Source: Latescibacteria bacterium UBA6620 (GTDB taxonomy: Bacteria > Latescibacterota > UBA2968). From it: a stretch of 64,000 nt of DNA. Shown here in pieces: positions 1-8,401 of the stretch (position 1 is its first letter; every line of letters begins with the position of its first letter). Both the position numbers and the translations under genes were made by a program. Below the pieces are notes generated by a model, which was given only the letters and a program-made list of their open reading frames with translations, was not told the DNA's origin and made no database searches. The stretch is taken from assembly GCA_002433075.1 (NCBI GenBank), contig DJHM01000049.1, forward strand, positions 1 to 64,000. The letters are read 5' to 3'.

Positions 1-1
1 T

Positions 2-601
2 TCGAGCGATCATGGGGATATGCTGGGCGACCACGGGCTGATGACCAAGGGCGCCTACTTCTATGATGCCTGCACACGGGTCCCGATGATCGTTCGGGCG
101 CCCGGCCAGAACCCTTCGGTTGTTCGAACTCCTGTTCAGCTCCTGGACGTCGCGACGACCTGTCTTCGGCTGGCGGGCTACGACGACGCCCTGATTTCTT
201 CCTGGTCCCCGGACGGTCGCGACCTGCTCTCGGATGAATGCCTCGATGACCGTGGACGCGCGTCCTGCCTGTATCGCAACAGCGGAAACAGTTCGAGACC
301 AGATGGTTACAGGGGCTATTTCGACCCTGCGATCCACGCTTCGATGTGGGTCGAGATGCCCTACAAGTTGACCGTCTTTCACACGCCGGAGCCTGAGGCC
401 GATCACGTCCGCGGCGAACTCTACGACTTGCAATCCGATCCGGAGGAATGTCACAATCTCTGGATGAGCAAGGCGCACGATGGAGTGCGCGCCGACTTGC
501 TCTCCCGACTGACGGGCTGGCTCACGCGAGAGAGTGTAAGGGGACGCAGGCCGATCGATCAGGCGCCTCGCGAGGGCCACGGTCCCGGCGGAACCGTTTG
601 A
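2..601 (+). CDS. Sulfatase, C-terminal part (cut by window edge)
   Basis: The reading frame is open from base 2, so the start lies outside the window. It opens with SSDHGDMLGDHG, the conserved block of alkaline-phosphatase-superfamily sulfatases that follows the metal-binding Asp-His pair, and continues with the usual RVPMIVRAPG segment. The C-terminal part has the LYDLQSDPEECHNL motif common to polysaccharide sulfatases. The catalytic Cys/Ser box is in the missing N-terminal half, so the formylglycine type cannot be read. Its stop overlaps the TTG start of the DUF1537 kinase by four bases, which suggests translational coupling: desulfation feeding acid-sugar phosphorylation. Substrate unknown. 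Confidence 0.9.
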   Translation, partial: SSDHGDMLGDHGLMTKGAYFYDACTRVPMIVRAPGQNPSVVRTPVQLLDVATTCLRLAGYDDALISSWSPDGRDLLSDECLDDRGRASCLYRNSGNSSRPDGYRGYFDPAIHASMWVEMPYKLTVFHTPEPEADHVRGELYDLQSDPEECHNLWMSKAHDGVRADLLSRLTGWLTRESVRGRRPIDQAPREGHGPGGTV

Positions 602-1953
602 GTACTCTTCGAATCTGCTACTACGGGGACGACTTCACAGGATCGACCGACGTGATGGAGTCGTTGACGTTCGCCGGCATCCCCACCGCCCTGTTCCTGG
701 ACCCACCGTCGTCGGATCTTCTCGCCGGGTTCGGTGAGCTCGGAGCGATCGGGGTTGCCGGCCGGACACGCTCACTCGCTCCGACGGCGATGGAGAATGA
801 GCTGAAAACGGTCTTTGAGGCTTTCGCACGGTTACGGCCTCCAATCGTTCACTACAAAACGTGCTCGACGTTCGACTCCACACCCGAAGTGGGTAGCATT
901 GGCAGAGCAATCGATGTCGGGGCCCGAATCTTCGACCCACCCTACGTGCCTCTCGTAGTAGGGGCCCCGGCTCTGCGGAGGTTCTGTGCGTTCGGGAATC
1001 TGTTCGCGTCGAGTGGGCTCGAAAGTGACATCTATCGGCTCGATCGACACCCGACGATGAGCCGTCATCCAATCACGCCGATGGACGAGGCGGATATCCG
1101 CGTACACCTAGGGCGGCAGACTGACCGGCCGATCGGGCTGATGGACACGGTGGAATTACGGGCGCCCGATTTCGCGAGTCGATTCGAAGAGTGGTCCGAG
1201 ACGCGGGACATTCTGCTGTTCGACACCGTCTCAGAGGAAGAACTCACACGGGTGGGTGAACTGGTGTGGGGTTCCACCGTCGAGGAACGGACCCTGTTCG
1301 CTGCGGGGTCATCGGGATTGGAGTACGCGCTTGTTTCACACTGGCGTGCGACGGGGGAGCTGGACGCGGCGTGTGAAACGACTGCCGTCGACCCGGTCGA
1401 GAGGATCGTGGTGGTCTCGGGCAGCTGCTCTCCGGTGACGGCTGAACAGATCGAATGGGCAGGCCGGAACGGATTCGCCGTGATCTCTCTCGATACACCT
1501 TCCCTCGTGGGGTCGTCGGTGCCAGGTATGAAGGCAACGGTGGAGGAAGCTGTAAAGATTCTCGCGGGAGGAAAATCGGTCGTGCTGCACGCGTGTCAGG
1601 GTCCGGACGATCCGAGGATACCGGCGACGCTGGATCGGATCGGTCGATCGGGGTCGGATGATCCCTCAGGGGAATCGGCCGAGCTGATTGGACTCGCTCT
1701 GGGGACGCTGATGAGGGAGATTCTTGTGAGGTCGGGAGTGCGGCGAGGGGCCACGACAGGTGGAGACACGTCGTACTACGTCGCGAGGGCGCTGGGCGCA
1801 CACGCTCTGGAGGCTGTCGCGCCGGTTGATCCGGGGTCCCCGCTCTGCAGGGTGCATACGGAGAGCGAGTTGGACGGAATCGAACTGACTTTCAAGGGAG
1901 GACAGGTCGGAACACGCGATTTCTTCGGCCGCGTCCTGGGGAGAGGGATATGA
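598..1953 (+). CDS. Four-carbon acid sugar kinase family protein (DUF1537/OtnK-like)
   Basis: The 451-residue product matches the DUF1537 (OtnK/LtnK/DtnK) kinase family. These enzymes phosphorylate four-carbon sugar acids such as erythronate, threonate or their 3-keto forms with ATP. The N-terminal ICYYGDDFTGSTD block (about residues 6-18) and the C-terminal TTGGDTS block that contacts nucleotide are both present. I chose the TTG at 598 because family homology begins exactly there; a longer ATG start at 448 would read 50 residues of out-of-frame sulfatase sequence. It overlaps the sulfatase stop by 4 bp and the next gene by 4 bp, so the three genes form a tightly coupled operon. The exact acid substrate is not visible. 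Confidence 0.88.
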   Translation: MSTLRICYYGDDFTGSTDVMESLTFAGIPTALFLDPPSSDLLAGFGELGAIGVAGRTRSLAPTAMENELKTVFEAFARLRPPIVHYKTCSTFDSTPEVGSIGRAIDVGARIFDPPYVPLVVGAPALRRFCAFGNLFASSGLESDIYRLDRHPTMSRHPITPMDEADIRVHLGRQTDRPIGLMDTVELRAPDFASRFEEWSETRDILLFDTVSEEELTRVGELVWGSTVEERTLFAAGSSGLEYALVSHWRATGELDAACETTAVDPVERIVVVSGSCSPVTAEQIEWAGRNGFAVISLDTPSLVGSSVPGMKATVEEAVKILAGGKSVVLHACQGPDDPRIPATLDRIGRSGSDDPSGESAELIGLALGTLMREILVRSGVRRGATTGGDTSYYVARALGAHALEAVAPVDPGSPLCRVHTESELDGIELTFKGGQVGTRDFFGRVLGRGI

Positions 1954-2783
1954 CGAAGCTCGCATTGATCGGTGCAGCTGGACATATGGGTACCCGCGCC
2001 TGGGACGCGCTGGGCGAAGAGTCCGACTTCCAGGTGATGTGCGTGGAGAGCCCGAAGGGTGAAAGCGTTCTGAAAGATCGGGGCATCGTACCAGTCGCTT
2101 CCGAGGAAGCGGTGCCCGTTGCCGATGTGGTGTTGCTGGCCGTCCCTGACATTCTCGCTGGTCGCGTGGCGGCCGATCTTGTTCCCCAGATGAAGTCGGC
2201 GGCGATGCTGATGTGCCTCGATCCAGCCGCCCCTTACGCGGGCGAATTGCCTGAACGGGCTGATGTCACCTATTTCGTGACGCATCCGGCCCATCCTCCC
2301 GTCTTCAATGACGAGGAGAGTGCCGAAGCTCGACGCGATTTCTTCGGCCGTGGTCTGGCGCGACAGTCGATCGTCAACGCCCTGATCCAGGGACCTGAAG
2401 AGGATTACGTTCGTGGGGAGGCGATCGCGGCCAGGATGTTTGGTCCGATTCTGAGGTCGCATCGCGTGACGCTCGAACAGATGGCGATGCTCGAGCCCGC
2501 GATGTCGGAAACCGTGGCCGCGACGTGCATCACCGTGATGAGGGAAGCGATGGACGAGGCCGTGAGCCGCGGTGTGCCGTTCGAGGCTGCGCGGGATTTT
2601 ATGATGGGTCACATCTTCATCGAGCTGGCGATTCTGTTCGACGAGACAGACTGGCAGCTGTCGGATGGAGCCAAGAAAGCGGTCGAAGAAGCGAAGAAGG
2701 AAATTTTCCAGGCGGATTGGAAGAAGGTCTTCGAGCCGGAGCATCTCAGGGAAAGTGTGTTGAAAATCGTGGGAAAGGCTTGA
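1950..2783 (+). CDS. NAD(P)-binding oxidoreductase with phosphogluconate dehydrogenase-type C-terminal domain
   Basis: The 277-residue protein has an N-terminal Rossmann fold with the fingerprint GAAGHMGTR (residues 7-15) followed by an all-helical C-terminal half of the phosphogluconate-dehydrogenase C-terminal type. Family members next to DUF1537 kinases oxidise or decarboxylate sugar acids in erythronate, threonate or apionate catabolism. The ATG at 1950 overlaps the kinase stop (ATGA), supporting a common pathway: oxidise the acid, phosphorylate, then cleave or isomerise. No aldolase or isomerase follows directly; birA begins 3 bp downstream. The oxidoreductase assignment is firm; substrate and cofactor preference are inference. 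Confidence 0.78.
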   Translation: MTKLALIGAAGHMGTRAWDALGEESDFQVMCVESPKGESVLKDRGIVPVASEEAVPVADVVLLAVPDILAGRVAADLVPQMKSAAMLMCLDPAAPYAGELPERADVTYFVTHPAHPPVFNDEESAEARRDFFGRGLARQSIVNALIQGPEEDYVRGEAIAARMFGPILRSHRVTLEQMAMLEPAMSETVAATCITVMREAMDEAVSRGVPFEAARDFMMGHIFIELAILFDETDWQLSDGAKKAVEEAKKEIFQADWKKVFEPEHLRESVLKIVGKA

Positions 2784-2786
2784 TCC

Positions 2787-3755
2787 GTGGACGCTTTTTC
2801 TTCTCCGGAGTTCGTCCTGCTCGAGTGGCTTTCGCGCCGACCGGGCCTGTTCGACGATGATGTGCCTTCCCTTGTCGACGATGCGTCCGAACTGGGTTCC
2901 TGCATTGAAAAGCTGACACGACTTGGGTACACGGTCGAGGCGCATCCGGTCAACGGAGTCCGACTACGTGACAGGGCCGACGTCGTGGACCGAGAGGTTG
3001 TGGAAGATGCCCTTGAAACGGAGAACCTGGGTAGAACACTCGTCTGCCATCTCCTGGCGGGCTCGACGAACGATCTGGCCTGGGACCTGGCTGCTTCGGG
3101 GGCGCCGTCCGGTACCACGGTGTCAGCCGAGTACCAGTCTTCCGGTCGGGGGCGGCTCGGAAGATCGTGGTTCTCGCCCTTAGGTTCGGGGCTGTGGGTG
3201 TCCCTGCTGATCCGTCCTGACTGGCCCCTCAAAATGGCCGGGCTCCTTACGCTGGGGGTGGGGGTGGCCACGGCGGGTGTGATCGCATCCTACGGTGCGG
3301 ACAGCGGACTGAAGTGGCCGAATGACGTCCTGATTCGAGGCCGAAAGGTGGCGGGCATCCTGACTGAATCCCGAACTGAAGCTGGACGCATCTCGGTGGC
3401 TGTGATCGGTGTCGGGATCAACGTGCATCAGGAGGAGGAGAACTTCCCTCCGGAGCTCCGAGATATCGCTACCTCGCTCGGCATCGAGGGGTGCCGGGTC
3501 AGCCGTTCGGAACTGCTGGCCGGGCTTCTGAACCGGGTGGAGAAGGTCCTGGCGCAGGAGCCCGAGGACATCCTCAGGAACTGGGAAGCGCTTGCTCCAG
3601 GATGGGGCGACACTGTGCGTGTCGAGGCGGGTGAAGAGACATTCCACGGTCGGATGACAGGGCTGTCGGATTCAGGAGCTCTGATTCTGGAAGTCCCCGA
3701 GGGCGGTACCCGCACGATTCACGCGGGCGACGTGCAACAACTCAGAAAGGGTTGA
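2787..3755 (+). CDS. birA: Biotin--[acetyl-CoA-carboxylase] ligase, bifunctional BirA type
   Basis: BirA makes biotinyl-5'-AMP and transfers biotin to the carboxyl-carrier protein of acetyl-CoA carboxylase. The 322-residue protein keeps an N-terminal winged-helix region (residues 1-60), so it may also repress biotin genes. The ligase core shows GRGRLGRSW (120-128), the biotinyl-AMP loop, and KWPNDVLIRGRKVAGIL (176-192). The C-terminal SH3-like domain is complete. The GTG start lies 3 bp after the preceding stop, and coaX starts 1 bp after this stop. The birA-coaX pair is widespread in bacteria, so this is probably a housekeeping unit co-transcribed with the sugar-acid genes by position only. 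Confidence 0.95.
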   Translation: MDAFSSPEFVLLEWLSRRPGLFDDDVPSLVDDASELGSCIEKLTRLGYTVEAHPVNGVRLRDRADVVDREVVEDALETENLGRTLVCHLLAGSTNDLAWDLAASGAPSGTTVSAEYQSSGRGRLGRSWFSPLGSGLWVSLLIRPDWPLKMAGLLTLGVGVATAGVIASYGADSGLKWPNDVLIRGRKVAGILTESRTEAGRISVAVIGVGINVHQEEENFPPELRDIATSLGIEGCRVSRSELLAGLLNRVEKVLAQEPEDILRNWEALAPGWGDTVRVEAGEETFHGRMTGLSDSGALILEVPEGGTRTIHAGDVQQLRKG

Positions 3756-3756
3756 G

Positions 3757-4494
3757 GTGAACCTGCTCGCGATCGACGTGGGGAACACGCGTGTCAAGGT
3801 CGGTGTGTTCGATGCCGACGGACGCGTCTCATTGCACGCGACCGAGACGGATGCTGTGTCCGAGGCAGCCGTCCTGTCAGAGTGGCTTCAAGTCACGGTC
3901 TGCGAAATGCCCGATACGATTCTGGTGTCGTCGGTCGTGAGAGGATTCGGCGATCTGCTAAGGCAGGTCCAACCATCCCGCGAAGTTATTCTTGCGACCC
4001 CGGAAATGAACGTCGGTGTGGACCCCGATCTGCCCGATCCCGCGAGCGTGGGTATCGATCGGCTCCTGGCGGCTGGAGAGGCCTACACACGGGTTGAATC
4101 CGCTTTGACCCTGGTGACGTTGGGTACGGCGATCACCATCGATTCTGTAACGGAAAATGGCCGGTTCGCGGGAGGGGCCATTCTGCCCGGGTTACGGGCG
4201 GCGGCAACCTCCCTGCACACGCAGACGAGCCTTCTCCCGGAGGTCGAGCCAGCCCCACCTGAGGTGACGCCCCCGGTGACGACGAGAGACAGCATTCGGG
4301 CCGGATTGGTTCTGGGGACGGCGGGGGCGGTAGACAGGATCGTCGGGCAGTGTTGGGCGGGGCCAGGGGGCCGGCGCATTTTGACTGGGGGAGACGCGAC
4401 GATCGTTTCCCCCTATCTGGATGGTGAGTACGAAGTGATGGAGGACCTGGTCCTCCACGGTCTTGTGTCCACGTGGAGAAGAGAACGGGGCTAA
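3757..4494 (+). CDS. coaX: Type III pantothenate kinase
   Basis: CoaX phosphorylates pantothenate, the first step of coenzyme A synthesis, and unlike type I enzymes is not feedback-inhibited by CoA. The 245-residue product begins with the ASKHA phosphate-1 motif AIDVGNTRVKVGVF (5-18). It also has VGIDRLLAAGEAYTR and TLGTAITIDSV, the substrate- and phosphate-2 regions. Length is normal for the family. The GTG start is fixed by the phosphate-1 motif and sits 1 bp after the birA stop. A structured noncoding RNA follows. Confidence 0.95.
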   Translation: MNLLAIDVGNTRVKVGVFDADGRVSLHATETDAVSEAAVLSEWLQVTVCEMPDTILVSSVVRGFGDLLRQVQPSREVILATPEMNVGVDPDLPDPASVGIDRLLAAGEAYTRVESALTLVTLGTAITIDSVTENGRFAGGAILPGLRAAATSLHTQTSLLPEVEPAPPEVTPPVTTRDSIRAGLVLGTAGAVDRIVGQCWAGPGGRRILTGGDATIVSPYLDGEYEVMEDLVLHGLVSTWRRERG

Positions 4495-4555
4495 AGATTG
4501 GGGTTCGCAGGGCCTATATTCCATATGGAATCACGACAAACTGACCAATCTGAAT

Positions 4556-4750
4556 CACGCACGGCGAGTGGGTATGGTGCTCGCTCGTCGTGTGTGACTT
4601 CAAATGCTTGTATGTCCACAGGGAGGTTCGCGGCGCCGCAAGGAAGCTGAATTCATCCGTCGGGAGGACGACGGCGTCCTGGATCTACTGGGATGAAAGC
4701 AAACAGCCGAACATACAAGCAAGGGCCGGTGGTTACCCACCGGCCCTTTT
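4556..4750 (+). ncRNA. Putative structured noncoding RNA of unknown family
   Basis: Between coaX and a broken minus-strand gene lies a region with several nested complementary segments and a strong terminator, but no convincing protein. GCGAG (4564-4568) pairs with CTCGC (4580-4584). CTTGTATGT (4607-4615) pairs perfectly with ACATACAAG (4711-4719). Inside that closing stem GCTG (4646-4649) faces CAGC (4704-4707), TTCATCC (4652-4658) faces GGATGAA (4691-4697), and CCGTC (4657-4661) faces GACGG (4670-4674), the last two being alternatives at one base pair. This is an irregular rod of about 115 nt. A TATATT box at 4513-4518 could be the -10, though no good -35 precedes it. The rod shape recalls 6S RNA, but I see no family-specific sequence; rnpB, tmRNA and SRP signatures are absent. 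Confidence 0.45.
4723..4750 (+). terminator. Rho-independent terminator of the 4.6-kb RNA
   Basis: A perfect 10-bp stem, GGGCCGGTGG (4723-4732) with CCACCGGCCC (4737-4746), has a TTAC tetraloop and is followed by TTTT. It ends transcription of the structured RNA and possibly readthrough from coaX. Confidence 0.85.
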
Positions 4751-4770
4751 CGTGTACCCTTCAGTCTGCG

Positions 4771-5249
4771 CTAACCTTCTCTGGCTCTTCGAACTTCCTC
4801 GGCGATTTTCTGTTTCTGCTGGTCGATCTCCGTCTGCTCCGAGGCTTCCTTCTGGAGATTGCCATAGACCTTGGTAAGCTTGACGATCCGATGTTCCGTG
4901 GCGCGCAATTTTCTCTGCAGTTTCTGCGATCTCGTGGTCCGCCATATTGACTTCGCTGACCAGGTTCTTGTAACGGGCCTTTTCGCGTCCGAGTTCCTCG
5001 TTGGCCTCGACGAGTTTCCCGTGTCGATCCGGTGTGGAGACAAATCGACACAATCGGCACGTTCGCCGATTCGGACCTTGACTTCAGAGCCCAGAGTCTC
5101 TCTGGCTTCCAAAGCTCGGTGAGAAGGTAATCGTCCGCTCTGACACCGAGCTCGACGCACTCGAAGCCCAAAGATCGGGAGACGGGAAACAGGTCTACCC
5201 AATCTGTTCTGACGACGCTCTCCAGGGCACCGATCGTGAAGCGGGCCAC
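4771..5249 (-). pseudogene. Broken gene: TIM-barrel sugar isomerase N-terminus joined to a frameshifted coiled-coil segment
   Basis: From a GTG at 5249 the first 74 residues (down to about 5028) read like the N-terminus of a xylose-isomerase-like sugar phosphate isomerase, with GFECVELGVR and PIVSICLHTG. The rest of that barrel is missing. From about 5014 a second frame encodes a charged helical stretch beginning LVEANEELGREKARYKNL. Near 4910-4926 a one-base shift is needed to continue into KLQRKLRATEHRI and a Glu/Lys/Gln-rich tail ending at 4771. The segment therefore looks like a truncated isomerase fused to a decayed coiled-coil gene, or one protein with two frameshifts. No intact product can be made. 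The coiled-coil part matches nothing I recognise. Confidence 0.5.
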
Positions 5250-5361
5250 TGAATTCTCTAACAGCGAAGTGCGCTCTTGATTTACAAGGTCTTATTTCAA
5301 CTGAGCTTGCACGATTTGTCAACGGCTCCAGGTGCTCGATCGTCGACCTTGCGAGAGGGTT

Positions 5362-5391
5362 TTGACAGGTTGCCTTTCGTCACCCTATTTT
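5362..5391 (+). promoter_or_regulatory. Sigma-70-type promoter for the isomerase/GH4 operon
   Basis: TTGACA (5362-5367) and TATTTT (5386-5391) are 18 bp apart. The predicted start is near 5398, only a few bases ahead of the GGAGG ribosome-binding site (5402-5406) of the gene at 5411. Confidence 0.7.
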
Positions 5392-5410
5392 CCCGTCCAC
5401 TGGAGGAATC

Positions 5411-6184
5411 TTGAAGACCGGACTCTGCACGATTGCTTTCAAGGACAGGCCCTTCGAGGCGGTGCTCGACCTCGCGGTCGAGGCAGGAATCGACGGCGTC
5501 GAACCCTGGGGCAAGCCCAATCATATCCCGTCGAGCTGCTCAGGAGAACTGCTCGCTGAACGGAACGAGGCGATCCTGTCCCGGGGGCTGGTCGTTTCCC
5601 AGTTCGGGTCCTATGCGAACCCTTCGTCGCCGCTGTTCGAGACCGAGATGGAAGAAGCTCTGACGGCGGCTCGGGCGTTCGGGACGAATCAAGTCCGGGT
5701 CTGGGCAGGACGATGCGGGTCGGCCGAGGCGGACGATGCGGCGTGGCGTCAGGCGATCGAAGGATTGTGCGTGTTCTCCGAGCGCGCCGAAGATGAAGAT
5801 CTGACCCTGTCGGTCGAGATGCACGGCGGGCGGCTGACGGATACGGTGGATGGATGTATGAGACTCATCGAAGGTGTGGCCAATGATGCGCTGAGGATGA
5901 ACTATCAGCCGCTTTCGAACGAGACTGCCGAGGAAGCGATCGGGAACGCCCATCGAATTGCCCCTTACGTGGCCGCCGTCCACGCGCAGAATTTCGTAGA
6001 GACGGGTGAAAGCCGCCGCAGTTTGATCCGTGAAGGCATCATCGATTACGCAGCCATACTCCAGATCTTCAGACAATCCGGATTCGACGGATTTGTGGAA
6101 GTCGAATTCGTGCGGGAGGAGGACCCGATCGGCTCGTTGAGGGCCGACGCAGCCTACCTGCGCACACTGTGTGAGAGTCCATAG
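5411..6184 (+). CDS. Sugar phosphate isomerase/epimerase family TIM-barrel protein
   Basis: The 257-residue protein belongs to the xylose-isomerase-like TIM-barrel superfamily (AP endonuclease family 2). Visible features are the N-terminal strand MKTGLCTIAFKDRPF, the first metal-ligand region DGVEPWG, the central acidic residue in LSVEMHGG, the histidine strand AAVHAQNF and the last glutamate strand FVEVEFV. Such enzymes isomerise, epimerise or dehydrate sugars and cyclitols. The TTG start at 5411 follows GGAGG with 4-bp spacing and lies just behind a good promoter. The GH4 gene starts 9 bp after the stop, implying a shared route for a glycoside-derived sugar. Substrate not determinable. Confidence 0.82.
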   Translation: MKTGLCTIAFKDRPFEAVLDLAVEAGIDGVEPWGKPNHIPSSCSGELLAERNEAILSRGLVVSQFGSYANPSSPLFETEMEEALTAARAFGTNQVRVWAGRCGSAEADDAAWRQAIEGLCVFSERAEDEDLTLSVEMHGGRLTDTVDGCMRLIEGVANDALRMNYQPLSNETAEEAIGNAHRIAPYVAAVHAQNFVETGESRRSLIREGIIDYAAILQIFRQSGFDGFVEVEFVREEDPIGSLRADAAYLRTLCESP

Positions 6185-6193
6185 GAGGACTGT

Positions 6194-7603
6194 ATGCCCC
6201 GTTCGGTCAGGATTGGCGTCATCGGAGCTGGAAGCGCGACTTTTTCGCTCGGGCTGGTGAAGGATCTTTGTCTGACGGAGAACCTGAAAGGCAGCGAAGT
6301 CTCATTTATGGACATCGATGACGATCGTCTCGAGGCCGTGACCAGGATGGCAGAACGCTACACGGACGAGATCGGTTCCGATCTCCGCTTCCATCAGACG
6401 ACCGACCGATCTGAGTGTCTTCAGGATTGCGATTTCGTGATCAATACGGCCGCGGTTCAGAGTCATCATCATCAGGCGGATATGCGGGAGGTCTATGAGC
6501 GACACGGCTACTACTATCGTGCGCCGGCGGGAAACAGCTTTTACAACTTCAACCTGATGCTGGATGTCGCCCGCGACATCGAACGAATTTGTCCGGAGGC
6601 CTGGTTGATTCAGTCCGGCAACCCCGTGTTCGATGGTTGCACGCTGATGACGCGGGAGACGGACGTGAAGGTCTGCGGACTTTGCCACGGTCACTACGGT
6701 TATCTGCACGTGGCGAAGGTTCTGGGGCTGGAGACGGACCGCGTGAGCTTTCAGGCCCCAGGCGTCAATCACTGCATCTGGATGACGCATTTCTTCTACG
6801 ATGGGGAGGATGCCTATCCCCGGCTGGAAAAATGGATTGCCGAGGAAGGCGAACACTACTGGCGGTCGCACGTGGCGGACCGTACGCACGACATTCAGAT
6901 GTCACGCGGAGCAATCCACCAATACAGACTCTACGGGCTGATGCCAATCGGAGATTCGCCCAGGTCCGGGGGGTGGTGGTATCACTCGGACATTGACACG
7001 AAAAAGTTCTGGTATGGCGAGCCCTGGGGCGGTCCGGACACCCACCTGGCCAGACCGGTGCACGTCGAGAAGCTGGATTCGCGCCTGGCCCAGATCCGGG
7101 ATGCAGCAAGCGACCCAGACGTGAAGCTGACAGGCGTGTTCGGGAGCGAGCGGACTCGGGAACAGCAGGTGCCCATTATTGACGCGCTGACGAACGACGT
7201 CGAGGGCCAGTTCCAGGTAAATGTTCCGAATCGGGGCGCGATCGAGGGCATCGATGACGATGTCGTGGTAGAGGTACCGGCCGTGATCAACAAGAAGGGG
7301 ATTCAGCCGTTGAACGTGGAGGCGTTGCCGCGAAAGATTATTCTTGAGCAGCTTCTGCCGACCATCCTCAAGATGGAACACGGCATCGAGGCCTACAAAT
7401 CAGGCGACAAGAGTATGCTGCTATGGAGCGCGCTGGCGAATCATCAGACGCGATCCTACACGCAGGCCTACGCAGCTCTGGACGACCTGCTTGGGCAACC
7501 GGGCAACGAAGCGATGGACGAGTACTTCAGATATCCGTGGGATGAATCGCACGACCGATATCTCCAGGCGGGTGACGACCCTGTCGCGCAGAGTGCGGAC
7601 TGA
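6194..7603 (+). CDS. Glycoside hydrolase family 4 enzyme (alpha-glucosidase/galactosidase-like)
   Basis: GH4 enzymes cleave glycosides by an unusual NAD+- and Mn2+-dependent oxidation-elimination mechanism. The 469-residue sequence shows the N-terminal NAD fold GVIGAGSATFSLG (8-20), the Asn-Pro pair (143-144), the metal-ligand motif CHG (164-166) and GVNHCIW (190-196). The CHG metal site and overall length fit alpha-glucosidase, alpha-galactosidase and alpha-glucuronidase subfamilies more than 6-phospho-glucosidases. It has no signal peptide, so it acts in the cytoplasm on imported glycosides. It lies 9 bp after the isomerase and shares its promoter. The sugar specificity is open. Confidence 0.9.
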   Translation: MPRSVRIGVIGAGSATFSLGLVKDLCLTENLKGSEVSFMDIDDDRLEAVTRMAERYTDEIGSDLRFHQTTDRSECLQDCDFVINTAAVQSHHHQADMREVYERHGYYYRAPAGNSFYNFNLMLDVARDIERICPEAWLIQSGNPVFDGCTLMTRETDVKVCGLCHGHYGYLHVAKVLGLETDRVSFQAPGVNHCIWMTHFFYDGEDAYPRLEKWIAEEGEHYWRSHVADRTHDIQMSRGAIHQYRLYGLMPIGDSPRSGGWWYHSDIDTKKFWYGEPWGGPDTHLARPVHVEKLDSRLAQIRDAASDPDVKLTGVFGSERTREQQVPIIDALTNDVEGQFQVNVPNRGAIEGIDDDVVVEVPAVINKKGIQPLNVEALPRKIILEQLLPTILKMEHGIEAYKSGDKSMLLWSALANHQTRSYTQAYAALDDLLGQPGNEAMDEYFRYPWDESHDRYLQAGDDPVAQSAD

Positions 7604-7641
7604 GGCTGCGATCCGTCGATGAAGGGGATGGAAGGTGTGCG

Positions 7642-8394
7642 ATGAGGAAGATTCTTTCGGTCGGCCTGGTCACCGCGACCTTGTTCGTGTTCGGAGGGGC
7701 AATGGCATTACCTGAGGCAACCTATACGATCCATCGCGCGGGTACACCGATCACGGTCGACGGTAGACTCGATGAACCCGCCTGGGTCGGTGCGCCCTCT
7801 GTGGGCGCCTTTGTGTTTCCGTGGTATGAGGCGGGGAAGAAGGAACAAACTGTCGCCAAACTTCTGTGGGATGACGAGCATCTCTACGCGGCCTTCATTT
7901 GCGAGGACGCGCACATATCTGCTGAACATACGGAGCGCGACAGCGAAGTATGGAAGGACGATACCGTAGAGGTGTTTACAGCGCCCGATCCGGATCGTCC
8001 CCAGATGTATTTCAATCTCGAGATGAATGTCCTGGGGATCTTTCTGGACCAGTTCCACCCGGAAGGGCCCGGCGTGCCTGTCGAAGAAGAATGGAATGCG
8101 GATGGAGTCCGAATCTCGACCACGGTCGTCGGAACGCTGAACGACGACAGCGATGAAGACGAGTACTGGATCCTGGAAGCGGCGATTCCGTTCGCGAATT
8201 TCCGGGAGGTTGCCAAACACACACCCCCTGAGCCGGGCGATGTGTGGCGGCTCAACCTGAACCGACTTGGGGGAAAGACGAATCAGCAGTTCAGCCAGTG
8301 GACGCCCAGCCAGGCAGACCATCCACAGTTTCATTCCCCCGACGATTTCGGTCGCGTCACATTTTCATCCGCCGCCAGTCCCTTCCATCGATAG
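7642..8394 (+). CDS. Secreted CBM9-like carbohydrate-binding protein
   Basis: A 250-residue exported protein. Residues 1-22 form a Sec signal peptide (basic MRKI, hydrophobic core, cleavage near AMA-LPEA). The remainder matches the CBM9-like fold: TVDGRLDEPAW at its start, VAKLLWDDEHLYAAF, a DDTVEVF block, then YWILEAAIPF and DVWRLNLNRL. CBM9 domains bind xylan or reducing ends, although free-standing CBM9-like proteins are often periplasmic or outer-membrane binding proteins of unknown ligand. It follows GH4 by 38 bp and could present glycosides for uptake. No catalytic domain is attached. Confidence 0.82.
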   Translation: MRKILSVGLVTATLFVFGGAMALPEATYTIHRAGTPITVDGRLDEPAWVGAPSVGAFVFPWYEAGKKEQTVAKLLWDDEHLYAAFICEDAHISAEHTERDSEVWKDDTVEVFTAPDPDRPQMYFNLEMNVLGIFLDQFHPEGPGVPVEEEWNADGVRISTTVVGTLNDDSDEDEYWILEAAIPFANFREVAKHTPPEPGDVWRLNLNRLGGKTNQQFSQWTPSQADHPQFHSPDDFGRVTFSSAASPFHR

Positions 8395-8401
8395 CCTCAG
8401 G

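Noticed and set aside
4590..4877. Plus-strand open frame across the RNA and terminator
   Set aside because: It crosses a perfect terminator, has no ribosome site and low-complexity composition.
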